Assembly (NCBI GenBank): GCA_039111635.1
Contig: JBCAQO010000012.1
Location: 868,001 to 932,000, forward strand
DNA length: 64,000 nucleotides
Origin: Heterobasidion occidentale
Lineage: Eukaryota; Basidiomycota; Agaricomycetes; Russulales; Bondarzewiaceae
Direction of reading: 5' to 3'
Shown here: positions 47,871 to 60,891 of the stretch, piece by piece
How positions within the stretch are numbered: position 1 is the first letter of the stretch
Layout: the number at the start of each line of letters is the position of its first letter
Program-made: the position numbers and the translations under genes
The notes under the pieces: generated by a model
The model's input: the letters and a program-made list of their open reading frames with translations, nothing else
The model's database searches: none
Told to the model about the DNA's origin: nothing

Positions 47871-49167
47871 TTCTATTCGTCGTACACGCGAGACAAGTCA
47901 AACCCACGTTTGTATGATAGATGTAGCTTCGAACAAAATGCATCGGTTCACTTCAACAGCTCAGATTCTGACAGGATGGTTCGTTTGGGTTCTATGAACG
48001 TGTCAATGGCTACGGCATATGAAGAATACAAGAAACGCACAGCCTAGTTCTCGATTCTTTACAATCGAGCTGGTTGGGAAGTGAAATGTATGAGGAACAG
48101 AGGTTCCCATCTCGCCTGGCTACAAGGTATCAATCGTACTACGTGGGCTACTTATAGGGGAACCTCAAGAATGTGGGACCCAAGGCCCTTCTATCCCTTT
48201 GCGAAAATGAGGCAAGTACTGGTCCCTTATTACGTTCCTTGGCAGCTACATCCGGATCGGCACAGGACAGTTTGTGCGGCGACAGTGCAAACCCCATAGG
48301 CACAATAGAAGATCTCTGGCAATGATCGCAGAACTACAAACCGCCTGCCTACTTGGGGACAAAGAGACCCGTTGAGGTACACATCGCCTCGAAATCGTCA
48401 CACAGATGACGGCAAGCTTGTAGATCAACAAACTTACTTCCAAATCCGTCTCGCCTGCTAACTTGCCATCCGACGTTCTCCGCTACAAATTCGTTCTAAC
48501 GCAGCGTTGTACCACATATAGGCGCACGTTTTCTCCCTCACCTCGCTTTTACGGAAACTCAGTTCGGCCTGTACCGCGTACTGATCGACACGAACGCAGA
48601 CCATTATGGGTTGTTACTTTGTTTTTCGAACGTGGCATATCCGTGCCTAGAGAGTTCGGGATGCTGCGTAACCCTTCGCCCCGCTATGTTTCCGCAGGGA
48701 TGCGCTCTTGTCTCAAGAAAGTAGACCGGCACCTTCTCGGCAACATCACACACTGGCGACCATGGCTCAAAAACACAAGTATAAGTGTACTGAGTTGTGG
48801 GTCCATCCCTTTCCTTCCCTAGAAGACCATACATGCCTCCCCATCAGGCTTTCAGTCCTCCCTCGTTCTTTACCGATTGATGCGTTTGAGGTTCGTCCAG
48901 ACACTCATTCTCCTGGTTCTCTGTCTTCAGTGTGAGTCTACCGCCTTCTACACCAAAGATCTTGTTATAGCGAGCTGAAATATTGGGCATCTAGTCTCCA
49001 GTTTGTCGACCGGTTTCGAACTTTCCTCGCATGCGGGGTTGAGGAATCCTCGCTGGGAGATTAATCGACGGATTTGTTTCTGGGGCTGCAGGATCTCAGA
49101 ACCGGTGAGTGACATCGTGTAGTCTCTCCCACTCGGTATCATAATTCGCTTCAATTCCTCTCAGCAG
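47871..49167. other. Mostly unassigned stretch
   Basis: Several coding-looking fragments occur on the plus strand, for example a frame near 48560-48725 reading YRVLIDTNADHYGLLLCFSN, but I could not join them into a gene or name a family. They may belong with the Ser-rich tail at 49168-49428. Confidence 0.35.
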
Positions 49168-49428
49168 GTCGCTCATGATGTACAGTCGAATTCATCTCAA
49201 CCGTCGTCATCATTATCTGGGATTTCTTCAGGCACCCTCTCCCAAACCCTCACCGCGTCGGCCAGCGAGGAGACGTCTTCCTCGCTTCTGCCCTCGAGTT
49301 GCTCCAATGCATCTATTATCGACGACCCCGCCCTTGCATCGTCCCCTCATTCTGGAGGCGTAACTTTACTCGTCTCTTTTTGGAGTTGCTGCGTTGTCCT
49401 GGTTGTAACAATGGCAACGGCTGTATAG
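49168..49428 (+). CDS. C-terminal exon of a possible GPI-anchored Ser-rich protein
   Basis: After a 3' splice-like ctcag, the frame reads through a Ser/Thr-rich linker (QPSSSLSGISSGTLSQTL, SASEETSSSLLPSSCSNAS), a small-residue stretch (ASSPHSGG) and a hydrophobic end (LLVSFWSCCVVLVV) before TAG at 49426-49428. That order is typical of fungal GPI-anchored cell-surface proteins. Upstream exons, the signal peptide and the functional domain were not identified, so this may also be a gene remnant. Confidence 0.3.
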   Translation, partial: VAHDVQSNSSQPSSSLSGISSGTLSQTLTASASEETSSSLLPSSCSNASIIDDPALASSPHSGGVTLLVSFWSCCVVLVVTMATAV

Positions 49429-49927
49429 ATCACCGGTGATAATCACTGGACTCGTATTTTTATAGTCTGGTTTGTATTCAAGTTTGGTATTGACTTTGTG
49501 TTGAATTCCGTAATATATGACTGCATGTAGCTGATACCAACGAGGGACCACAGAGAAGGATTAATTAGGTCATATTGAACGCACCTCGTCTACAGAGCAT
49601 ATTGTACTTACTAGCTATCTGCCCACTATGCCCAATACACAATTTAGCTAACAGTTTTCAATATCAATTTTTATATCTTGTTCTATTCTTGTGAGCTCCA
49701 AAAGGAGCCATATGCAATAGCGCCGTTCTCCTTTTTGTGGGTTTTTACTTGCGGTGGAGGGCGAGAGCCGGGCATGCGCCGAGACGCGCGCATCACGTGC
49801 TGCAGAAAGAACGTCACATGTTACCAAAATTTGACCCTTTGGTCTCCTTTGGTGTCTTTCAGCTTTCAGTGTCCCAAGCCCTTGTACGCTTTTCTCTGAC
49901 AATCTCAGTCCTTCGACACACCGAAGA

Positions 49928-52589
49928 ATGGTGGCCGTTGATCCAAATTCCGTCAAAATCTATACCGTGAATGGCGCTCCTGCCGGGTCTTCTTCGTCGC
50001 TGCCAGACTGGCTAATTCGCAAGCGAGCTGCCAAAGCCAAGGGCAAACGTGCAGTCCGAGAACATGTTGAAGGCACCATCGAGCTCATCCAACATTTCGA
50101 ATTCCCCGAAGCGAGCAATCGTGTCCGGACGACACGAGATGGGCACCATATTATTGCGACTGGCACGTATAAGCCTCAGATGCGAGTCTGGGACTTGGAC
50201 CAGTTAGCTCTGAAGTTTGAAAGGCATTCAGACGCGGAGAATGTCGATTTATAGTGAGTCCCATTCTCTTCGGCATCAGACCCATCTTGGAAATTAAAGT
50301 CCTTCCAAGGTTATCGTCGTATTTCCATGTCTGAGCCATCTCTGAACACATTCCCAGATTCTATCCGACGACTGGACAAAATCTCTGCACCTTCAAGCAG
50401 ACCGTACTATTGAACTGCACACGCAAGGAGGATTTCATTATCGAACACGAATACCTCGGTTCGGTCGCTCTGTAGCATACCACTTTCCTTCCTGCGACGC
50501 CTTATTCGGTGCATCGGGATCGGAAGTCTACCGACTGAATCTGGACCAAGGTCGCTTTCTAAACCCTCTCGTGCTTGGAAATGACGATGACAGCATTGAG
50601 GGTGTAAACGTCATCGACATCAACCCAGCACATGGGTTATGTGCATTTGGCCTTGACGGCAATGGGACCGTTGAATTCTGGGATCCTCGCTCACGAAGTA
50701 ATGTGGCATCTTACGATTACCACGTTCGCGTCTCCTTCCTTCTGGCAATCTAGGGTCTTCTACTCTCTTGGATGGCACCGATGGCACGAGTGGATCTGGC
50801 TTGTCTATCACTGCCCTTTCGTCTCGTTCAGACGGCTTATCGTACGCAGTCGGCACATCGACCGGCCACACACTCTTGTACGACATCCGTTCCCCACAAC
50901 CGTTCGCCGTCAAGGATCAAGGCTACGGTCTCCCTGTTAAAAGGGTGTCTGGATCGAGAGCGGGAGCAGGATGGCAGGTGACGGCCTCATTCTCAGTGCA
51001 GACAAGAAGGTCGTGAAGATCTGGGACAGAAACAGCGTACATCTTTTTTTTCCATCGTGGTTGGGCTGCTCTCAATGCATCTTATTTTTCCTATTAGCCT
51101 TCGACAAATTTTACGTCGCTCACTCCCGCGAACGATCTTAACGATATCCATCATATCCCCGGCAGCGGTCTACTCATGACTGCGAACGAAGGGATACAGA
51201 TGGCAACGTACTACATCCCACAATTAGGCCCTGCCCCACGGTGGTGCTCCTTCTTGGAGAACTTGACCGAAGAGATGGAAGAAGGCGCGGGTGGTGCTCG
51301 TGGGATCTATGAAGACTACAAGTTTGTCTCTCGGGCCGAGCTTGCTACGTGCGTTGCTCTTTTATTATATTATTCATCCATATAGTCCCTGACGGTAATC
51401 TTGATTGCAGCCTTGGTCTGGACCACCTGACGGGCACGGCGGCCCTCAAACCGTACATGCACGGCTACTTCATCTCACTCAAGCTATATGATGCGGCCCG
51501 TGTCATCACCAATCCTTATGTGTACGAAGAGGCTCGCGAGAAGATGGTCAAGACAAGCTCGACAAGCTCGCCGAAGGCCGCATTCGCGCGCGCAAGGACC
51601 AAGCCAGCGTCAAGGTCAACAAAGCCCTCGCCGAAAAGGTCGCCAGGGATGCGGAGCGCGCGCGCAAGCGGGAGGAACGCAAGACGCGGAAGAAGGCGGC
51701 AGACTTCATGGATGTCGACGAGGCGGCTGAAGGAGAGGAGACGGTCAAGGGCGAAGCTGCGAACCTGTTGACCGATCCGCGGTTCAAAGCGCTCTTCGAG
51801 GACCCCGAGTTCGAGGTGGACACGCAAAGCCGAGAGTTTGCGCTCCTCAATCCGTCGACCGCGGCGCAGGGCAAAGGTAAATGGGCAGAAAGTCGGAAGG
51901 AGGGTGCTGGGCGGTCAGCAGGTAAAACCGCCGTCGAGGAAGAGGAAGAAGAAAGTGAAAAACATTCGTCGGATGACGGCACCGATAGCGAAGATGGCTC
52001 TGGTAGCGATGACAGCAGCGACGCCGGTGGTAATTATCTATCTTTTGTCACCGTCTGTATATACCGGGGATTGAACACAAACTTCGTCTTTCTAGATCTG
52101 CGTCCATCACACGAGGCTGCGCGAAAAAGCGAAATGGCCAGTCGTCACAAAGCCCACGCAAAAGTCCGCCTTGTTCCCGTGCGCCCGAACACCGCAAATT
52201 CCAACGCAGCCACAAAGTCCCTCTCCTTTGGCCAACGGCGGTCAAACTCTCGCACATCTTTCTCTACTTCTTCTAAGAATCGTCCTTCCGCTGACGAGCA
52301 CGTCGTGCGCAAAGCCGACGGTACCGTCGAGATGAGTTGGGTACCCTCTGGGCGTTCATTCGGGAAGTATGCAGATGAGGATGGGGATGACGCAGATGGG
52401 AAGCGCCGGCGCGGCAAGGGTAAGGATGATCAGAGGAAGGGTGTGGAGCGGTTCGGAGCGGGCATGGAGCGGGGAGGCGAGGAACCGTATGGTGGTGGGA
52501 AGGGGTTGAGTGAGCAGGATAGGAGCGGAAGGACGGAGCGCAGGCGGGGGGTCAGAAGTGGGAGTAAAAATACGTTCAGACGGTTATAG
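49928..52589 (+). CDS. enp2: NOL10/Enp2-like WD40 ribosome-biogenesis protein, four apparent frameshifts
   Basis: Five exons (49928-50253, 50358-51036, 51098-51348, 51411-52029, 52096-52589) hold 2369 bases; restoring four single bases gives 791 codons. Enp2 acts in the nucleolus in 40S ribosomal subunit maturation. Recognisable parts are MVAVDPNSVKIYTVNGA, SLPDWLIRKRAAKAKGKR, GTYKPQMRVWDLDQLALKFE, LSDDWTKSLHLQADRTIELH, GYFISLKLYDAARVITNPYV and a basic/acidic C-terminal tail. Frame breaks lie at ttt 50248-50250, tt 50711-50712, aaaa 50939-50942 and near g 51552; each is cured by one added base, after which family blocks continue. Such a conserved, essential type of gene is unlikely to be dead, so I take these as assembly errors. 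It is convergent with the next gene at a distance of 296 bases. Confidence 0.93.
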
Positions 52590-52885
52590 GACCCACGACC
52601 CATCCGGAGGACAGGTGGATTTCGATATCTGCGTCTTGTTTTCTTTTGTTCTATCCATTGCTATCTTTCTATATGTCCCGGGTGCGACCTTGTCCCGGTG
52701 GGTGTGAGCGAGAAAACCCACTTTCGAATCCGATTCGAGGATCGGACGATGGCTATCATTGCAATTAAATATTATACTGGAGCAAACTACCTCTACGCTA
52801 GCTATGAAGCAACCACCCTAGATAAATAAGCAGTACACGGGGACACTATCCCCCACAAGCACCTCCAGCCAAAAGATACTGAAAC

Positions 52886-54730
52886 CTACCGATCGCTCCC
52901 CGAGGCTCCAAACCACGGACCAACACCGCTACCTCGAACCTGACCCATGCCCTCCTTCCCATGTATCCTAACCACCGACGGCTCAAACGGGGGCGCAAGC
53001 GACGACAGCGTCGATCCAGACCCTTGCGCCGACTGACCATTACCCTCAGCACCCTCGACGGCCCTCCGCTTCCCGGCACCGGCGCCAGGCGCTTGCATCC
53101 CCGTCGCCCCCCGCGCGCCAAAATGCTGCTGCGCGGGTGAGCGCTGCTGAACCTGTCGCACCGCGGGTGGGCTGGTGAAGTGGTTCTGCGCCCTCGGGTG
53201 CACGTGCGGATGCGTGTGTGAGTGCTGGTGCTGCTGATGTTGTGGGTGTTGATGGGATCCAAAGGGCGCGTGCCGTTTGCCGCGCGGCGCGAAGGGGAGG
53301 TGGTTGAAGTGATTATGGCTGTGGTGATGATGGTGCCCGTGGTGGTGCCCGTTGTTGAGGCGGGGTACGGACTCGGCCCGGTCGGTCTGGGAGGCGGCGC
53401 TGTCAGTGGAGGTGGAGGTGTTGGGGCCGGGGGCGTCATCGTTAGAGGCGATGTAGCCATATGGATCGGCCTCGATGTGCTCCCTCTCTAGCTGGATCTC
53501 TCTCAGCCGGTCTTCGAGATCGCGGATGAGGCCCTTGCTGTTGCTGACACCGTCTTGCTGCCCGTCACTCTCCTTGTCTCTGTCATGAGCTGCTTCATCC
53601 TCCTCTTCGCTCCCACTCTTGCTTTCAAATTTCTCTCGCCTGTACTTCAGTTTCTCCAGCCTCGCTTCTACTGCCGCCAGCTCTGTCCTGATCACTTGCA
53701 GCCGCGCGTTGTCCTCGCTCTCCCTCAGCAATCTTTCCTTCCGCGCCTCCTCAGCCATCCTACTCACGGCCTCCCACTGCTTCTCTCTCTCCTCACTTTC
53801 CACATCCTGATCCTTCCGATCGGCCTCCACGACCTCCCGCTCTGCTTCTACGTCCTCTCGGCCCTTGGCGGCTTGCTTCACCGCCTCCTCCAGCGCACGC
53901 ACCTTTTGTCGCATCCGGGCATCACCGGCGGAGTGTTTCTGCGAAGATTTTTTGAGGGAGGAGATCTCGGAGCGCAGGCCAGACTGCGACTTCTGCGCAT
54001 CGCGCCGAGCGGCTTTGAGTGAGGAGAGCAGAGTGGTGTGCTCGTTCTGCAGGTGCGAGAGCGTGGATTGGAGAGAGGCGATGTACTCCTCGAGGGTCTG
54101 ATGGGAGTGCGTGGTCGACGTCGGCGTGGTGGGGGGAGACGGCGAAGGGGGTGATGGGGAGGGATCGACGAGGTTAAGCTGGGAGGATGAGCTCAAGAGA
54201 TGGGTGAGCTCAGGGACGTCCTGATTCGCGTCCGTGTCGTTGTCGCGGCCTGGAAATTAAATCAAGCAGCTGAGGGTCGACAAACGAGAGCGATGCGCAC
54301 CGCGAGGCTCGGTTACTATTTGTCCCTTCACTCTCTCTTCCCCCGGCAGGACCCCCAGCTCGATGTCGTACTGTCTCCCCGGCATGAGTCCGTAGATGAT
54401 GATCAGCGCCTCGTCCGCCTCGTCGTCGACACGGATGAGAAAGAGCTTCCACGAGGCGCCGTTCACCTTGACCGAGAGAGCATCGGACATGATTTGATGA
54501 GGAGAGGTGGAGGACAGCGCCACGGTGCCATCATCTGCGTGGTCGTCCTCGCCGTCGAGGATGAGCGAAAGATTTGTCTGTGAGGAGAGAGAAGAGAGGA
54601 TGAAGGTTGCGGAGACGGAGGTGATCTCGCGAACGGAGAGGGAGAGGCGGGGATGCCATGGACGGATAGAGTGCCATTTCGACATGTCTGCTTGACCTGC
54701 CATCGTCGACGAAGGAGTCAGTAAAGCCAT
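52886..54730 (-). CDS. Coiled-coil protein with Fn3-like N-terminus and His-rich region
   Basis: Two exons (54730-54301 and 54249-52886) give exactly 598 codons (597 residues). The first ATG is used; another in frame lies at 54703. Residues about 80-145 (VKVNGASWKLFLIRVDDEA then IIYGLMPGRQYDIELGVLPG) look like a fibronectin type III fold end. Residues about 190-400 form a long charged coiled coil (TLEEYIASLQSTLSHLQNEH onward). A His-rich stretch (HHHGHHHHHSHNHFNH and later HQHPQHQQHQHSH) and a Gly/Pro/Gln-rich tail follow. I recognise no named family. It shares a 473-base divergent promoter region with the SURF4-like gene, which does not by itself imply shared function. Confidence 0.85.
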
Positions 54731-55203
54731 CTAGCAGCGCCACTTTGGCAAAAATTGCAGTCACAAAAGCGGGTAACGGAGACCACTTTCAAGCGAATCC
54801 CACACTCTTCCGTCGATCCGAGCTGACAAAACTCTTCGATTGCGGGTGCATTTCGACCAAATTGATAATGACTTTCCGTGTGTACCGCAAGTCAACAGAT
54901 CACGAGTGACACCTGTGTGACTTATGTGACTCACGAGCATCACGCTGTTCGCAGCGCGCTGTGTCTGACGACGTTCCCGCCAGCATCAAGCTGGAGAAAA
55001 AAAAATGATGGCTGAAGCTGATTGCGACAGTTACCATGTTTTGATGCCAGCGAAAGGGGCCCATCCAAATTGTCATCATCAACGGGGCGGTGTAGTGGCC
55101 AACCCTGCGAGCACCAGTACTCAAATTCACACGCCCGCCGCCACGTCGTCAGTCCCAAAGCGAGCGCACCTCTTCTGTTCCTCATCCACCTCCACCGTCC
55201 ATC
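54731..55203. other. Divergent promoter region
   Basis: Shared upstream region of the coiled-coil gene and the SURF4-like gene. Repeated gtgac words occur near 54904-54933 (gtgacacctgtgtgac, atgtgactcac). An A run lies near 54995. No gene is seen. Confidence 0.45.
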
Positions 55204-56516
55204 ATGTCCTCCCGCATCTCAATCGCCCGCCCGCAGGGCTCATATAGCCCAGACCCTCACGGCTTTGGCAACTCGCGGCCCTCGTCTGGCTACAGGGCCG
55301 CCGACCCCGACGATCCCATCGAGAAACTCCGCACGTATAGCAAGCTGGTCGAGGACAACATCGAAATATACGCTCAGCCGCTCAAGCCCCATCTCCCCGC
55401 CATCGGCCGCTTCATGATTGTCGTCACCTTCCTCGAGGACGCGCTCAGAATTGTCACTCAGTGGGGCGACCAGCTTTGGTACTTGCAGAGGTGCGTGCGC
55501 GTTCCCCGCACTCGTCCGTCGTGTCCCGCCGGGCCTCGTACTCAAATTTCTCGCGTTGTAAAGACACAGACACTTCCCCTGGGGAATCTCCCACTTGTTC
55601 CTGCTCATCAACGTCATCGTGAGTACTTTCAAACGTATCCCGGTGACTGCCATTGTGACACGTGTGCTCCGTTCCGTCAGGTCATGCTCGTGGGTTCGGG
55701 TGCGGTCATCACGAAACGACACACGGAGTACGCCGTAGCGGGGCTCCTAGGTGTCGTCATCGTTCAAGGTTTCGGATACGGGCTTATCTTCGATCTCAAC
55801 TTCTTCCTCCGCAACCTCAGCGTCATCGGCGGGCTCTTCATGGTCTTCAGTGACTCAATGATCACCCGCAAGAAGCTCTTCGCGGGCCTCCCGAGCCTCT
55901 CTGAGAACGACCGCAGGAAATAGTACGTTACTTCCGTTTTTCCGCCGCGATGACTTGCTCGCTGACGGAAACACCGGTGGACGTCAGCTTTCTTCTTGCC
56001 GGCCGCATTCTCCTTATCTTCCTCTTCCTCGGTTTCATTATCCAAGGGAAATGGAGCATTGGGCGCGCACTGGTGTCTCTCATCGGGCTCGTCGCTTGCG
56101 TCATGGTCGCCGTGGGCTTCAAAGCCAAATGGTCGGCATCCTTCCTTGTCATCCTCCTCTCCATCTTCAATGTTGCCGTCAACAACTGGTGGTCTGTCAA
56201 CTCTGCGCACCCTGCGCGAGATTTCCTCAAGTGAGTCCGGTTGAATCTTTTCTGAAATTCGAAATTGACGCGTGATCTCGACAGGTACGACTTCTTCCAG
56301 ACCCTCTGTAGGTTTTCTCGTGTCTACCTTTTCAAAGTGTCTTCTCTTAAATGTGACTTTACGAATTTGAATCGTAGCGATCGTGGGCGGTCTCATTCTC
56401 CTCGTTAACATGGGTCCTGGTGCGTCTCGTATCTCTTCGGTACAAAAGCCGCATCTCACGCGACCGACTCTTCCGCAGGCGGCCTCTCGGTAGATGAGAA
56501 GAAGAAGAACTACTAA
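55204..56516 (+). CDS. erv29: SURF4/Erv29 ER cargo receptor
   Basis: Seven exons (55204-55490, 55564-55618, 55681-55922, 55988-56230, 56285-56307, 56378-56419, 56479-56516) give 310 codons (309 residues), the usual length. The protein cycles between ER and Golgi and loads soluble cargo into COPII vesicles. Features are the cytosolic N-terminus, ALRIVTQWGDQLWYLQR before the first membrane helix, several hydrophobic helices (including FLLAGRILLIFLFLGFII and KAKWSASFLVILLSIFNVAV) and the C-terminus EKKKNY. That end has Lys at positions -3 and -4, a dilysine ER-retrieval signal. NNWWSVNSAHPARDFLKYDF is characteristic of the family. Exon 5 is only 23 nt. No frame problem is seen. Confidence 0.96.
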
Positions 56517-59500
56517 AAGTCAGCGTGCAACAAGCTCATCCATGTTACCCATCGCACCGCAGACGGAAGGCGGTTTGTAAACGGCAAATGGACAATAATC
56601 ACGGATCATGGATGGGCAAGAATGGGCGAGCGAGCGGGAGTGTCCGGTCGGACCGCGGTATTTATTGAGCCTTGAGCCTCTCGGTACTACCGTGTACATT
56701 CTTGTGTGAGGGAACCGGTGTGGGGATATGGCATGGCATGGCACTCCTTTCTTTTCTCACTTTTCATCTTTCTCAATGTGTTTCAATTGTCTTTTTTTGG
56801 GCCAGTTTGCGCTGCGCACATGCAGCTAGTGCGTGTGACATAGGTCTCGAGTACTTTCCTCAGCGAGCGCTGGACCCAAACTCTATCTCGATTATGAGGT
56901 AGGTTCACTTATGGTTTGTCTGCATGAGCGCTCCTGTACACGAGGAGGGAATGGGGTGATCTAGCACTTTCGACTGCCCGGGCGTTGGTCTGTCCATTCT
57001 TGGGCCCAGATGGCTTCAAACGTAGATACTTAGGCTCGGATCAAGGTCTTTGTTTCTGTTCGTGAATCGCTCAGAACAGGTTTAGAGCTGTTGGGAGTTG
57101 TTCAGACGTGGATGTCTGGATGCCCGGGCCGGTTCTTTGCACGTTGGTAAGCAATGGCTGTGATGTTGTGCGTGCAAGTTCTCTGCTTGCTTGTGACCGC
57201 TGCGTCCAGCAAGCTCGACCATTTTCGTCTACTTGCTAGGTAAATTCTCTCCCCTCTGTGTGGCCAAATCTTAGCATGCCTCTAAGATCTAAGTACTCAA
57301 CATCGCGCGTGCTGCTTTCTCCAAAGCTGGCCATAGTATGAAACATGTTCGCATGTATCTTACGACTTGTGCTCCTGTTGACCGGGGCTTGCAGAGTTGT
57401 GCGTCGCAAATGCTGCTTCCGATCCGTTCGATTGAAATTACACGACAATCGATTGAGGGGGTGGTTAATATCTGTTCATATCCGATGCGTGCGGGCAGGT
57501 CATGCTCAGCCGCAGCCCACGAGTTTGGAGAGCATTTTCCGATAACATCTTCTCCTTCAAGCTAATCTCCTACCCTTATGTAGACTTCCGAGCCCGTTAG
57601 CCAGCGAGATGACTGTCTCCTGAAACAAACTCTATTAGCTCGTATTGTGTCTGACTATAAGCAGCTCGTGACTGAGTTGGCAGTGCATACCGCAAGGTAC
57701 GGCTGGCCCACTTCAAACAGCAGCTTAGTAGCAGCTTGCGTCCGGGGCCACTCCCGATGCAACATCTATCGCCGGTTTGGAACTGACGTATCCCCTTTTG
57801 TTACAGCTGCTTCCTGTGGCGAAGCAGAGTTGCCCTTGGAGCAGGCCGCATGTTTCTTCCAGGCTAAAAAGTATCTACGACACAAATCCGCAGGAACCCA
57901 GGAAGGACCGATTGAGCACTCCATAGAAATGCGAGCGCTCAGGGAACGAGGTTGCATGGAAATTGCCATCAGCGTGCCTCGTGCCAGCTCGTGCTGGGGC
58001 CTTTCTCTCCCAATCCGGTTTCTCACCGCCAGCCACGCAGCCCCAGGCTCCACAAGTGAGTACCTCACATGGACTCCACCTGTGCCTGGGATCGCGAGCT
58101 TCCCCTATTTTGAGGCGCCTGCTTCACTAACGTTGAATGACGTTTTGCTTTAGGAGTTTTCCTTGTCTGGGCAGACTTGGGGTGCGCCGGCATTAGATGC
58201 CAGTGATTGAAGAAGGTTTGGCACCAGGCCCTGGCCACCAACTTAGTAAGAGAGTCGGTAAGCACTGAACCAACTTCTCAACTTGGTGTCTAAATCTAAA
58301 TGCGGTAGAGAAGCAGATGTGCCTACAACGTGCGGTCGTCGATGTGGTGCGTGGAAAAGGCACCGTTCTGTCCGCGATGTGCAGATGCAGCTGAGGAATG
58401 TTCTAATGGGCGCGCATGGACAGCCGCTGACCGCCTGCCTCAGCGTCTCCGACTGGACTTTGTGTAACCCCGACAGTGTTCCAACTCGCTCGCGTAGCAT
58501 CGGCTCGTCCCAAGGGGCGTTTTTGGGCGCTAGTCTCACATATGGCTCGCTAGGACTTGAGAACATACCGCCGGCGATGGACGAGTTTGAAATTTCGTCT
58601 AGGTTGAAGCCTAAGCGGTGTGTTAAATCTTACATAGAATCGACATGGTTCATTACGCCCAGTGGTCTCCAATGATGGGCATCGTTGCCTCCAAGGATAA
58701 GGATTCAACGCTTCCCCAGTTTGGGGTAAGATGTTTCAATACCGGAACCTGTAGCAACCGATATAGCTGGTGTTTGGAACACTAACCATGTTCGATTGAG
58801 CTACTCTGCTAGTTTCGTCGGAGCACTCTGCCTCACTGTATCATATGCAGCTCTGCCTGGATTGATGTTGAGCCAAGTGGGGTTATTACCCTTTTCTAAA
58901 CAAGGGTGACTTCCAAATTGATTCCGGCCTGACGATGTTTGATGATCGTTATCTACAGGATCATAGATTCTTCTAAGTTGTCGACTCAAGTGGTTAGCTG
59001 CATCTCGATCTTCGTTCCCTGTAAGCAATAAGAATGTTGCGCCGCAAGTTCTACGACCGGTTGATGCTCTGGAACAGCTCTGGACCGGTTCCAACAGCCC
59101 ATAGGCGCTCTTGCTTTCCAACAGCTCCCCGATTTATAAGTCAGCACACCTGACTTGTTTCCATCGCGAAGCTTGGGTCTATATCAAAAAAGGCTATAGC
59201 TAAGTCTCTGCACACCACATAGATCCGGACGGAAGTGCCTATCGGCTTTGAAGTCAGCTTCATCGGGTCCCATATCTCCAGTCATTGTATGTACCACCCA
59301 CGTCTCTTGGCGCCGGAAGACAAGCACTTTCTTGTCTCCCATGACACCGCCATCTCTTACATTGGCCGGAAGCTGCGATGCCAATTTAAGCCTCCGCCTT
59401 GTCCCCGGAAAGTGCTTGCCATATTAATCTCAGCAGACCCCCCTTGCGCAGCGGCGCTCATTTTATCTAGACAAAGAAAAGCTTCCGTCTTCGAAGACGA

Positions 59501-60891
59501 CGATAGGCTGCATGGCTTCAAGCTAGTAATAGCGACATATCCGCCCGCGATTAGGTGTATTGGGCGGTGGTATTTTGTCCAGCGTTCCGGATCTTTCGAA
59601 AATGGCAATCCGAGTCGGGGGCTGTCTTTTACTCTCATCCTCGAGCTTCGAGGAATATATACACTTAGGCGAGGCCATGACGGACTCGAGTCGGGCTGGC
59701 GACCAGCGACGGCGGACTCCTCTGCCTTTCTCCGATGCAGACTCGCTATCGGAGAAGTTTTGGCCCACCGAGTCAAGGAACTATGGGCGGTGCGGTGACT
59801 CAGCCGTACAGTAAGTATCTTGGATTGGTTCTCTGCTTGCACCATTGGCCCGCGGATATACCGGATATCATAATTCGACAGTCTTCTGCGTCCTCGTCCC
59901 TCCCTCGCCGACGATGCCGACGTTGAGCTTTGAGCCGACACGCTATCGTGGGGGCTTGTCGTCGATACCTTTGGAGAAAGTCTATCCTGTGACGCTGCTT
60001 GGCTCTCATCCTTGGGGTAGGCCGGCCAGCGAACGGGATGTGGGTATTTGACGCACCAGTTCCCGTCGGCGCGCATGTTGATGGCTTGGAAAATCGGGTA
60101 GCATCCCTCTTGCGAAGAGTTCGACGAGGACAACTAAGACCATGAGAGCGTTGCTCCAGGCGCATTGGGCGGTTATAGATGCTTGCGATCTCGTGTTACA
60201 CAAACCGTACGTACACTATGACAAGCAAGCTTCAGCTTAGGCCCATGTGATTGGTCTGAGAGGATGTAGAACAAAAAATCGTGACAAATGAGGATTTCCG
60301 CTTCCATCCCATACGGCGTGGATTTCAAATGGGGAAAAACAGGAGTATAGCATTTGTACATTGATCTGCTCTTGTGCGAGGGAGAGCATTGCGCCGATAA
60401 TTGGAAACACGAATGGCGCAGCAAAGCGCACGCCGATGGCCAACCGTGCTAGAGATACAACAGGGATAGCATGAATAAGATGCGAATAAGTATATACAAA
60501 TGATACACATGCGGGGAAAAGTCCTGCGCGCGATCTGCGACGTCTGACCGGTAGCCCCAAGTCCGATTAGGGAGGCGGACAAGATAAAAAAGGATAAAGG
60601 ACATGGTGATGAATACACCGAGGCGCTCGTCGAATGGGCATCAAGGAATGTAAGCGGAACCGGATGAGGGAGCACGCGACTTTGGCGCCTACATGGACAT
60701 TCAGGAACCTGTCCAGCGACGTAGGAGCTCGAGGCTAGACCGCCTGGAGGAGGGAGGGGGATGTGACCAGGAGTACGGGAGGGCTATACACGAGCGGCTA
60801 TGCGGCACACGCGGGCATGAGGTATGGCGTTGCCGGTCGACCAGATGTGATCCCGGGTTGCTTGTTCGCTCGTCGCGAGGAACCCAAGGGG
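56517..60891. other. Unassigned 4.4 kb stretch
   Basis: No gene can be supported. Open frames at 57647-58153 (+), 59235-59798 (+) and 59357-60133 (-) have no motif and the last two overlap antisense. A minus-strand segment near 58190-58265 (LTDSLTKLVARAWC) faintly recalls the end of a Copia-type RNase H and may be transposon debris. Confidence 0.45.

Noticed and set aside
57647..58153. 168-codon plus-strand frame beginning MSDYKQL
   Set aside because: No motif and unremarkable composition; the nearby minus strand shows only a weak transposon-like trace.
59357..60133. 258-codon minus-strand frame beginning MSSSNSSQEGC
   Set aside because: It overlaps a 187-codon frame on the other strand, shows no family motif, and has no matching splice borders. 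It remains possible but unsupported.
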